64,000 nt of DNA from Mucilaginibacter sp. (GTDB lineage: Bacteria; Bacteroidota; Bacteroidia; Sphingobacteriales; Sphingobacteriaceae). Where the stretch lies: contig NZ_JAQBOC010000058.1 in the NCBI RefSeq assembly GCF_028288225.1, positions 1 through 64,000 of the forward strand, written 5' to 3'. Shown in pieces: positions 17,801-25,357 of this stretch. Positions within the stretch are counted from its first letter, which is position 1. Each line of letters begins with the position of its first letter. The notes under the pieces were generated by a model. The model had not been told where the DNA came from. It was given only the letters and a program-made list of their open reading frames with translations, and ran no database searches. The translations under genes and the position numbers were made by a program.

Positions 17801-18303
17801 TGGGCAAAATTTCAAACGAAGAGCTTTTAAATAAGATCACCGCTCAATTTCCTCATCAGCTTACCGTAGTTGGTGAGCCTTTTGGCCTGTTAACACTCGA
17901 AACAAGCCGCGAGCAGATAATTGATGTTTTAACTTTTTTAAAAAGCGACCCAACTCTTCAATTTATATTTTTAACAGATATAACCGCTGTCCACTATCCT
18001 GAACTGGAGAAACAAATTGGGGTTATATATCATTTGCACAGCTTGGTTAATAATGTGCGTATCCGCCTTAAGGTGTTTTTGGTTGATGGTGATGTGCATA
18101 TCCCGACTGCCACAAATTTATGGAACGGCGCCAACTGGATGGAACGCGAAACTTACGATTTTTTCGGAGTGATATTTGACGGACATCCCGATTTACGCAG
18201 AATATTAAATGTTGACGATATGACCGCTTTCCCGATGCGAAGGGAATTTCCACTGGAAGATCCTAACCGCGTTGATAAGAAAGATTACTTTTTTGGAAGA
18301 TAA
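17800..18303 (+). CDS. nuoC: NADH-quinone oxidoreductase subunit C
   Basis: The 167-residue peripheral subunit has the family signature ETYDFFGVIFDGHPDLRRIL and ends with the FPLEDPNR region. It is a separate gene from nuoD, unlike the fused NuoCD of E. coli. It starts within the nuoB stop and is followed by nuoD after 3 bases. Confidence 0.96.
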   Translation: MGKISNEELLNKITAQFPHQLTVVGEPFGLLTLETSREQIIDVLTFLKSDPTLQFIFLTDITAVHYPELEKQIGVIYHLHSLVNNVRIRLKVFLVDGDVHIPTATNLWNGANWMERETYDFFGVIFDGHPDLRRILNVDDMTAFPMRREFPLEDPNRVDKKDYFFGR

Positions 18304-18306
18304 CAA

Positions 18307-19518
18307 ATGCAGAATCACCCGGTATATACAGATAACGATCCGCAAAGCGAACTCTCGACCCTGAATTTGGGCCCTACACATCCTGCAACACACGGTGTGT
18401 TCCAGAATGTGCTTCAGCTTGATGGCGAAAGAATTGTAAGCGGCATATCAACAATAGGCTACATACACCGTGCCTTTGAAAAAATTGCCGAACACAGGCC
18501 GTTTTACCAGATTACCCCGCTTACCGACAGGTTAAACTATTGCTCGTCACCCATTAATAACATGGGCTGGCACATGACGGTTGAAAAACTTTTAGGTATT
18601 GAAACGCCTAAGCGTGTTGATTACCTGCGTGTAATAGTAATGGAACTGGCACGGATAAGCGACCACATCATCTGCAACGGTGTATTGGGTGTTGATACCG
18701 GCGCTTTTACAGGTTTCCTTTACATGATGGAACACCGTGAGTTCATTTATGAGATTTACGAAGAAGTTTGTGGTTCACGTTTAACAACAAATATTGGACG
18801 TATTGGCGGTTTTGAGCGCAATTTTAACGCTATTGCTTTTAGCAAACTGCGTAAGTTTTTAAAGGATTTCCCTGTTACATTAAGGGAATTTGAATCATTG
18901 TTTAATAGAAACAGGATTTTTGTTGATCGTACTAAGGATGTAGCTGCGGTTACTGCCGAAGACGCATTGAATTATAGCTGGAGCGGCCCTTTACTGCGTG
19001 CTGCCGGCGTTGATTATGATGTTAGGGCGATGAACCCGTACTCATCATACGAAGACTTTGAGTTTGAAGTACCTGTTGGCAGCAATGGCGATGTTTATAA
19101 CCGTTTCCTGGTTCGTAACGAAGAAATGTGGCAGAGCTTGCGGATAATTGAGCAAGCCCTGGTTAAGCTGGAAAAAGAACCAACTGATATTTTCCATGCT
19201 GATGTACCTGATTTTTACCTGCCTCCAAAAGAGGAAGTTTATAATAACATGGAAGCTTTGATCTATCACTTTAAAATTGTGATGGGCGAGGTGCCAACCC
19301 CAACTACCGAGGTCTATCATTCGGTTGAGGGTGCAAATGGCGAACTGGGTTTTTACCTGGTAAATGATGGCGGCCGCTCGCCGTACCGCCTGCATTTCCG
19401 CAGGCCAAGCTTTATCAATTACCAGATGTACGCGCCAATGAGCCGTGGAATGTTATTATCTGATGCGATTATTAACATGAGTAGTTTAAACGTTATAGCC
19501 GGAGAGTTAGATGCTTAG
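18307..19518 (+). CDS. nuoD: NADH-quinone oxidoreductase subunit D (49 kDa type)
   Basis: The 403-residue subunit lines the quinone pocket together with NuoB. It begins with LNLGPTHPATHGVF, the conserved beta-hairpin His motif, and carries IGYIHRAFEKIAEHRPF and the C-terminal NGELGFYLVNDGG..PYRLHFRRPSF. It overlaps nuoE by 8 bases. Confidence 0.97.
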   Translation: MQNHPVYTDNDPQSELSTLNLGPTHPATHGVFQNVLQLDGERIVSGISTIGYIHRAFEKIAEHRPFYQITPLTDRLNYCSSPINNMGWHMTVEKLLGIETPKRVDYLRVIVMELARISDHIICNGVLGVDTGAFTGFLYMMEHREFIYEIYEEVCGSRLTTNIGRIGGFERNFNAIAFSKLRKFLKDFPVTLREFESLFNRNRIFVDRTKDVAAVTAEDALNYSWSGPLLRAAGVDYDVRAMNPYSSYEDFEFEVPVGSNGDVYNRFLVRNEEMWQSLRIIEQALVKLEKEPTDIFHADVPDFYLPPKEEVYNNMEALIYHFKIVMGEVPTPTTEVYHSVEGANGELGFYLVNDGGRSPYRLHFRRPSFINYQMYAPMSRGMLLSDAIINMSSLNVIAGELDA

Positions 19519-20035
19519 AGTTGAAGAACAACAGCTGCCGGTTGAATTTTCACCGGAGCTGATCAAAAGTTTTGATGATATAGTGAGCCGTTATCCCGCA
19601 GGGAAACAAAAATCAGCTTTGCTGCCTATTTTGCATTTGGTGCAGGCCGAGCATGGTTGGCTGAGTTCAAATGCAATGGATAAGGTAGCCGAATACCTAA
19701 AAATCCAGCATATTGAAGTATATGAGGTAGCTACATTTTACAGCATGTACTTTATGCGCCCGCAAGGCAAATACGTATTAGAGGTTTGCCGTACGGGCCC
19801 ATGCGGCATTGTTGGCGCCGAAAAAATAATGGATCATATTGAGCAAAAGCTTGGTGTTAAGGAAGGCGAAGTTACTGCCGATGGCCTGTTTAGCTGGCGC
19901 GGTGTTGAATGCCTTGCAGCCTGTGGCTATGGCCCGGTGTTACAGATTGGTCCTGAATATACTTTTTACGAAAATTTAACTAACGATTCGGTTGATAAAC
20001 TGATCGCAGATTTAAAGGTAAAAGGCAATAATTAA
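19511..20035 (+). CDS. nuoE: NADH-quinone oxidoreductase subunit E (24 kDa type)
   Basis: The 174-residue thioredoxin-like [2Fe-2S] subunit of the NADH-dehydrogenase module has cysteine ligands in EVCRTGPCGIVGA and LAACGYGPVLQI, with ATFYSMYFM just before. Its start overlaps the end of nuoD, and its stop is directly followed by the ATG of a small membrane-protein gene. Confidence 0.96.
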   Translation: MLRVEEQQLPVEFSPELIKSFDDIVSRYPAGKQKSALLPILHLVQAEHGWLSSNAMDKVAEYLKIQHIEVYEVATFYSMYFMRPQGKYVLEVCRTGPCGIVGAEKIMDHIEQKLGVKEGEVTADGLFSWRGVECLAACGYGPVLQIGPEYTFYENLTNDSVDKLIADLKVKGNN

Positions 20036-20218
20036 ATGAACAGATCAACTTTAATTATAACAGATGCATTGTTCGCTGCAACCGTAATAATGATTGCTTA
20101 TGGCAACGGCGGCTTTGATAAAAATCCGTTATTTTTAAACTTACTGGTTGTTGTAGCTTTTGCAAGCTGCATTATAAAACATATTAACTATTACAAGCTG
20201 ACCAAAAAGATATATTAA
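20036..20218 (+). CDS. Small two-helix membrane protein inside the nuo operon
   Basis: The 60-residue product has two hydrophobic segments (about 4-24 and 31-50) and a basic C-terminus ending YKLTKKIY. It begins at the base after the nuoE stop and ends 6 bases before nuoF, so it is embedded in the operon. No standard complex I subunit corresponds to it. It may be an accessory subunit or assembly factor; that is inferred from position. Confidence 0.75.
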   Translation: MNRSTLIITDALFAATVIMIAYGNGGFDKNPLFLNLLVVVAFASCIIKHINYYKLTKKIY

Positions 20219-20224
20219 GCAGCA

Positions 20225-21589
20225 ATGGCACGTAAATTACTTTTAGAACATATAAATGTACCGGGCATCAATACTTTGGATGTTTACCGATCAAAAGGTG
20301 GCTATGCTTCTGTTGAAAAGGCTTTGAAAACAATGTCGCCCGACGAGATAGTTGAAGAAGTAAAAAAATCAGGCTTACGCGGCCGTGGCGGCGCAGGTTT
20401 CCCTACGGGGATGAAGTGGAGCTTTTTGGCTAAACCGGAAGGCGTTGCCCGTTACCTGGTTTGCAATGCCGATGAATCTGAACCCGGCACTTTTAAAGAC
20501 CGTTACTTAATGACTTATATCCCTCACTTATTAATTGAAGGGATGATAGTAGCAAGCTTTGCTTTAGGCGCTAAAACATCATATATCTACGTTCGCGGTG
20601 AAATGATGCCGCAGATCAGGGTCCTTGAAAAAGCTATTGCGGAAGCAAAAAATGCAGGTTTTTTAGGTAAGAATATATTAGGCACAGGGTATGACCTGGA
20701 GCTATATGTACAGCCCGGTGGTGGTGCTTATATCTGCGGTGAAGAAACCGCTTTGCTTGAGTCATTGGAAGGCAAACGCGGTAACCCGCGCATTAAACCG
20801 CCATTCCCTGCTATTGCAGGTTTATATGGCTGCCCAACAGTAGTAAACAACGTTGAATCAATAGCTGCTGTAGTGCCAATCATCAATGAAGGTGGTGAAG
20901 AATATGCTAAAATAGGGATTGGCCGCAGTACAGGTACAAAATTAATTTCGGCAGGAGGTAACGTAAAGAAACCCGGTGTATATGAAATTGATCTGGGCTT
21001 ATCAGCTGAAGAGTTTTTATATTCTGACGAATATTGCGGGGGGATTGCTAATGGCAAACGTTTAAAAGCAGTTGTTGCAGGCGGTTCATCAGTGCCGATC
21101 CTTCCGGCGAACCTGTTTCTTAAAACTATCAATAACGAGCCCCGCCTGATGAGCTATGAATCATTAGCCGATGGCGGTTTTGTTAGCGGTACGATGTTGG
21201 GTTCAGGTGGGTTCATAGCCTATGATGAAGACCAATGCATTGTGCGTAATACCTGGAACTTTACCCGTTTTTATCACCACGAAAGCTGCGGGCAATGTTC
21301 GCCTTGCCGTGAGGGTACAGGCTGGATGGAAAAGGTATTGCACCGTTTGGAGTATGGCCATGGCAAAATGAGCGACATGGACCTGCTGGTTGATGTGTCT
21401 AAAAAAATTGAAGGGAATACTATTTGTCCGCTGGGTGACGCAGCTGCGTGGCCGGTAGCCAGTGCTATCCGCCATTTCAGGGATGAGTTTGAGTGGCATG
21501 CAACCAACGGCGCCGAAGCGGTAACAAGAAATTTTGGTTTAGCACATTACGCCGACCCGTTAACGAAGAAGGAAGAAACGGTAGCATAG
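20225..21589 (+). CDS. nuoF: NADH-quinone oxidoreductase subunit F (51 kDa type)
   Basis: The 454-residue subunit binds NADH, FMN and [4Fe-4S] cluster N3. It shows the FMN/NADH-binding GLRGRGGAGFPTGMKW, the Gly-rich YICGEETALLESLEG, and the cluster motif ESCGQCSPCREG with a further Cys in NTICPLGD. It starts electron entry from NADH. nuoG follows after a 105-base repeat-bearing gap. Confidence 0.97.
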   Translation: MARKLLLEHINVPGINTLDVYRSKGGYASVEKALKTMSPDEIVEEVKKSGLRGRGGAGFPTGMKWSFLAKPEGVARYLVCNADESEPGTFKDRYLMTYIPHLLIEGMIVASFALGAKTSYIYVRGEMMPQIRVLEKAIAEAKNAGFLGKNILGTGYDLELYVQPGGGAYICGEETALLESLEGKRGNPRIKPPFPAIAGLYGCPTVVNNVESIAAVVPIINEGGEEYAKIGIGRSTGTKLISAGGNVKKPGVYEIDLGLSAEEFLYSDEYCGGIANGKRLKAVVAGGSSVPILPANLFLKTINNEPRLMSYESLADGGFVSGTMLGSGGFIAYDEDQCIVRNTWNFTRFYHHESCGQCSPCREGTGWMEKVLHRLEYGHGKMSDMDLLVDVSKKIEGNTICPLGDAAAWPVASAIRHFRDEFEWHATNGAEAVTRNFGLAHYADPLTKKEETVA

Positions 21590-21595
21590 CTAAAA

Positions 21596-21655
21596 GCTAT
21601 GTCATTGCGAGGAACGAAGCAACCGCGAACTGTACAGAGCAAATCTGCAAGAGAA
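21596..21655. repeat. Dispersed repeat 'gtcattgcgaggaacgaagcaa'
   Basis: This word between nuoF and nuoG is of a type scattered widely between genes in this phylum (recollection, not checked). It sits inside an operon with no terminator-like T-run, so transcription probably passes through. Confidence 0.55.
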
Positions 21656-21694
21656 CGATTGGAAAGAGAATAAGATAATTTTGACTAATATAGA

Positions 21695-22696
21695 ATGTCA
21701 GTTAAAGTAACCATAGATGGCATTGCCATTGACGTAGAACCGGGAACAAGCATCCTTAATGCCGCAAGGCAGATAGGGGGCGATATTGTTCCGCCTGCTA
21801 TGTGCTATTACTCCAAGCTAAAGGATAGCGGCGGTAAATGCCGTACCTGTTTGGTTAAAGTAAGCAAAGGGTCAGAAAAAGATCCCCGCCCTATGCCAAA
21901 GCTGGTAGCATCATGCCGTACCACTGTAATGGATGGCATGGAAGTGCAAAACATTACTTCACCCGAGGTAATTGAGGCGCGGAAAGGCATAGTTGAAATA
22001 TTATTGCTGAACCACCCGCTTGATTGCCCGATTTGCGATCAGGCAGGCGAGTGCGATCTGCAAAACCTGAGCTACGAACACGGTGCTGCTAAAACTCGTT
22101 ATGAGTTTGACCGCCGTACATTCGAGAAAATTGATATAGGTGATAAGATCCAGCTACACATGACACGTTGTATCCTGTGCTATCGCTGCGTTTTTGTGGC
22201 CGACCAGATAACAGACCATCGCATCCATGGAATTTTAAACAGGGGCGATCATTCAGAGATATCTACCTACATCAAAGCAGCAGTTGATAACGATTTTTCA
22301 GGAAACGTAATTGATGTTTGCCCTGTAGGAGCACTTACTGATAAGACATTCCGCTTTAAAAACCGCGTTTGGTTTACCAAACCTGTTGATGCACATCGCG
22401 ATTGCGATCATCCGGGTTGTAATGGTAAAGTAACGCTATGGTACAAAGGTGAAGAAGTATTACGTGTAACTGCACGCAAAGATCAATATGGCGAGGTTGA
22501 AGAATTTATTTGCAACACCTGCCGCTTTGATAAAAAGAAAACTTCTGATTGGGTAATTGAAGGACCGCGCAAAGTATCTAATAAATCGGTTATCAGCTCT
22601 AATCATTACGATTTTAAACCATTGCCGGTTGTTAAAACTAACCCGGTGTTAATGGAAGCGAATAAAGAACAATTTGAACGAGACACACGCTTATAA
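21695..22696 (+). CDS. nuoG: NADH-quinone oxidoreductase subunit G, short form without the molybdopterin-type domain
   Basis: The 333-residue protein has the N-terminal [2Fe-2S] domain (MCYYSK...GGKCRTCLVKV, then ASCRTT), the His-Cys domain (NHPLDCPICDQAGECDLQ) and [4Fe-4S] ligands (TRCILCYRC and DVCPVGALTDK). It ends after a further Cys-bearing segment (HPGCNG, FICNTC). The large C-terminal molybdopterin-oxidoreductase-like domain of the E. coli protein (about 900 residues) is absent. The stop overlaps the nuoH start, so the end is natural rather than broken. Confidence 0.94.
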   Translation: MSVKVTIDGIAIDVEPGTSILNAARQIGGDIVPPAMCYYSKLKDSGGKCRTCLVKVSKGSEKDPRPMPKLVASCRTTVMDGMEVQNITSPEVIEARKGIVEILLLNHPLDCPICDQAGECDLQNLSYEHGAAKTRYEFDRRTFEKIDIGDKIQLHMTRCILCYRCVFVADQITDHRIHGILNRGDHSEISTYIKAAVDNDFSGNVIDVCPVGALTDKTFRFKNRVWFTKPVDAHRDCDHPGCNGKVTLWYKGEEVLRVTARKDQYGEVEEFICNTCRFDKKKTSDWVIEGPRKVSNKSVISSNHYDFKPLPVVKTNPVLMEANKEQFERDTRL

Positions 22697-23727
22697 TGGG
22701 AGTAGCAGATATAGTAATTAAATTTGTATTGATAGTGATCATTTTCGCTATCAGCCTGGTTATTGCCATGTATTCTACCTATGCTGAACGTAAAATAGCA
22801 GCATTTTTTCAGGATAGAATAGGCCCTAACCGTGCCGGTCCATGGGGTATTTTACAACCATTGGCCGACGGTGGCAAAATGTTTTTGAAAGAAGAGATCA
22901 TCCCGACCAATGCCAGTCCATTCCTGTTTATAGCAGGCCCTTCGCTGGCTATTCTTACGGCCTGTATAGGTTCGGCTGTTATTCCCTGGGGGCAGCAGAT
23001 AATCATTGGCAAGTATGTTATTCCGCTGCAGGTTACTGATATTAATGTGGGCATCCTGTATATATTTGGTGTTGTTTCCCTGGGCGTTTATGGTGTGATG
23101 ATAGGTGGCTGGGCTTCAAACAATAAATACTCTTTATTAGGCGCAATCCGCGCGGCATCACAAAATATCAGCTACGAAATTTCAATGGGCCTTTCTATCA
23201 TCGCTTTGCTGATGGTAACCGGAACATTAAGCCTTAAAGAAATTGCCGAACAGCAACATGGCTGGCATTGGAATGTGCTTTATCAGCCGGTTGGCTTTTT
23301 ATTGTTCATCATCTGTGCATTTGCCGAAACAAACCGTACCCCCTTTGACCTGCCTGAGTGCGAAACCGAACTGGTTGGTGGTTATCATACCGAATATTCA
23401 TCAATGAAATTAGGCTTTTACCTGTTTGCTGAGTATATCAATATGTTTATCTCATCAGCAGTAATGGCTACCTTATATTGGGGTGGTTATAACTATCCGG
23501 GTATGGATTGGGTACTTGCACATACAGGCCCAACTATTGGGCCGCTGATTGGCACTGCGGTAATGTTTGCTAAGGTATTTCTTTTTATTTTCTTTTTTAT
23601 GTGGGTACGCTGGACGATCCCCCGTTTCCGTTACGATCAGTTAATGGACTTGGGCTGGAAGATATTGATACCATTGGCCATTGCCAACATAATAGTAACA
23701 GGAGTTTGGATTACATTTATTAAATAA
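22696..23727 (+). CDS. nuoH: NADH-quinone oxidoreductase subunit H
   Basis: The 343-residue membrane subunit links quinone chemistry to proton movement. It has eight hydrophobic segments and the signatures ERKIAAFFQDRIGPNRAGPWG and AETNRTPFDLPECETELVGGYHTEYS, which form the entrance of the quinone cavity. It overlaps nuoG by one base and is followed by nuoI after 10 bases. Confidence 0.97.
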   Translation: MGVADIVIKFVLIVIIFAISLVIAMYSTYAERKIAAFFQDRIGPNRAGPWGILQPLADGGKMFLKEEIIPTNASPFLFIAGPSLAILTACIGSAVIPWGQQIIIGKYVIPLQVTDINVGILYIFGVVSLGVYGVMIGGWASNNKYSLLGAIRAASQNISYEISMGLSIIALLMVTGTLSLKEIAEQQHGWHWNVLYQPVGFLLFIICAFAETNRTPFDLPECETELVGGYHTEYSSMKLGFYLFAEYINMFISSAVMATLYWGGYNYPGMDWVLAHTGPTIGPLIGTAVMFAKVFLFIFFFMWVRWTIPRFRYDQLMDLGWKILIPLAIANIIVTGVWITFIK

Positions 23728-23737
23728 AGGGATAAAG

Positions 23738-24235
23738 ATGGAATCGTTAACTAATAAACGTAAGGTAATTGAATCAAAGCCGCTTAATTTTTTAGAGCGC
23801 GCATACCTGCCGGCAATTGCGCAGGGATTGGCAATTACCATGAAACATTTTTTCAGAAAGCCCGTAACCATCAGCTACCCTGAGCAGCAGCGCGAATATT
23901 CTGAAAATTTCCGTGGTATGCACTCACTTAAGCGCGATGAAGAAGGACGGGAGCGTTGTACCGCATGCGGCCTTTGCGCTCTGTCATGCCCGGCCGAAGC
24001 TATTACCATGATAGCAGCCGAGCGCCAGAAAGGCGAGGAGCATTTATATCGCGAGGAAAAATATGCTGCCGTATATGAAATAAATATGCTGCGCTGTATT
24101 TTTTGCGGCTTATGTGAAGAAGCGTGCCCTAAAGAAGCCATTTATTTGGATGGCCCGCATGTACCGTCTGACTATTTAAGGAAAGATTTTATTTACGGTA
24201 AAGACAAATTAGTAGAAGCTCCCTTAAATCAATAA
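23738..24235 (+). CDS. nuoI: NADH-quinone oxidoreductase subunit I (TYKY type)
   Basis: The 165-residue peripheral subunit carries two [4Fe-4S] clusters. Both binding motifs are complete: CTACGLCALSCP and CIFCGLCEEACP. It bridges the NADH module and NuoB. The N-terminal helix region (about 15-50) anchors it against the membrane arm. A hairpin with an overlapping -7 box follows its stop. Confidence 0.97.
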   Translation: MESLTNKRKVIESKPLNFLERAYLPAIAQGLAITMKHFFRKPVTISYPEQQREYSENFRGMHSLKRDEEGRERCTACGLCALSCPAEAITMIAAERQKGEEHLYREEKYAAVYEINMLRCIFCGLCEEACPKEAIYLDGPHVPSDYLRKDFIYGKDKLVEAPLNQ

Positions 24236-24244
24236 AGAAGTTTT

Positions 24245-24281
24245 ATACCTTTGCCCAGCTCTTTTACAGGGGTAAAGGTAT
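24245..24281 (+). promoter_or_regulatory. Hairpin overlapping a -7 box between nuoI and nuoJ
   Basis: ATACCTTTGCCC (24245-24256) pairs with GGGTAAAGGTAT (24270-24281) with one G-T wobble over a 13-base loop. The left arm contains TACCTTTG (24246-24253), a perfect -7 box. nuoJ starts 44 bases after the box. It may be an attenuator, a processing site or an internal promoter for nuoJ-N. Confidence 0.45.
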
Positions 24282-24296
24282 TTTGAAATATAAACC

Positions 24297-24794
24297 ATGA
24301 GTACATTTTACTTCATCGCATTTCTGTCAATATTTTTTTCAATACTGGTTATTACTGCAAAAAATCCTGTACACAGTATTTTATACCTTATACTCACCTT
24401 TTCTACTTTTACCATCCATTATATTTTAATGAATGCCCAGTTTTTGGCCATCGTTAACTTCATAGTGTACATGGGGGCAATCCTGGTGTTGTTTTTATAT
24501 ACGCTGATGCTCATCAACCTGAACAAAGAATCGGAACCGCGCAAATCAAACCTGGTTAAAATTGCAGGTTTTGTAGGCGGCGCATGTTTTTTAATAACCA
24601 TTGTTGCTGCTTTAAAAGCCTGGGGTACATCGCACCCGGTAATACTGAATGACCCTAACCTCGGTTTAGTCAAAAACCTTGGAAAAATATTGTTTAACGA
24701 ATATTTATTGCCATTTGAAATATCATCCATATTGCTGTTATCTGCAATGGTTGGTGCTGTTTTACTGGCTACTAAAGACCCTAAAACAGCCTGA
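24297..24794 (+). CDS. nuoJ: NADH-quinone oxidoreductase subunit J
   Basis: The 165-residue membrane subunit has five hydrophobic segments. The third helix contains the conserved YMGAILVLFLYTLMLINL region with the pi-bulge typical of NuoJ. It starts 61 bases after nuoI and its stop overlaps the nuoK start (TGATG). Confidence 0.95.
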   Translation: MSTFYFIAFLSIFFSILVITAKNPVHSILYLILTFSTFTIHYILMNAQFLAIVNFIVYMGAILVLFLYTLMLINLNKESEPRKSNLVKIAGFVGGACFLITIVAALKAWGTSHPVILNDPNLGLVKNLGKILFNEYLLPFEISSILLLSAMVGAVLLATKDPKTA

Positions 24795-25123
24795 TGGAAA
24801 CACTAACAAAAACTATACAGGGCGTACCACTTAACCATTACATATTATTATGTGCTATCATTTTTGCGATAGGGGTTATCGGTGTACTAATTCGCCGCAA
24901 TGCTATCGTAATATTTATGTCGGTCGAACTGATGCTTAATTCGGTAAACCTGCTGCTTACAGCCTTTTCTGTTTACAGGGGAGACGCAACAGGCCAGGTT
25001 TTCGTGTTCTTCGTTATGGCGCTGGCAGCAGCAGAGGTAGCAGTTGGTTTGGCCATCATTGTAATGATCTATCGCAATACAAACTCGGTAGATATCAATG
25101 TGCTGAACAGGTTAAAGTGGTAA
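24794..25123 (+). CDS. nuoK: NADH-quinone oxidoreductase subunit K
   Basis: The 109-residue, three-helix membrane subunit is related to MrpC. The two functional glutamates are visible in the second and third helices (SVELMLNSVNLL and AAAEVAVGLAI). It overlaps nuoJ by one base. The 234-base gap to nuoL is filled with C/G-rich repeats. Confidence 0.96.
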   Translation: METLTKTIQGVPLNHYILLCAIIFAIGVIGVLIRRNAIVIFMSVELMLNSVNLLLTAFSVYRGDATGQVFVFFVMALAAAEVAVGLAIIVMIYRNTNSVDINVLNRLKW

Positions 25124-25357
25124 GCCCCCCGGCCCCCTGAAGGGGGAGTAAGGAGGGATTTCGGAAGTCAGATTTTCGATTTAGAAGAAGTAAAAATAAA
25201 AAATAATAATACTCCATTCCCCCTTTAGGGGTTAGGGGCAAATAACAAACACTCCACTCCCTTTAGGGGCCAGGAGGCAAATAATTAACAACACTCCGTT
25301 TCCCCCTTTAGGGGGTTAGGGGGCTTAAAATTTCCCCTTTAGGGGATTAAGGGGCAT
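25124..25357. repeat. Tandem 'ccccctttaggggg' repeats between nuoK and nuoL
   Basis: At least four imperfect copies of CACTCC.TTCCCCCTTTAGGGGGTTAGGGGGC with AAATAA spacers lie between about 25208 and 25355, and an inverted CCCCCTGAAGGGGG copy is at 25130-25145. Each unit is itself palindromic. The last copy ends AAGGGGCAT directly before the nuoL ATG and may serve as its ribosome-binding site. Confidence 0.8.
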
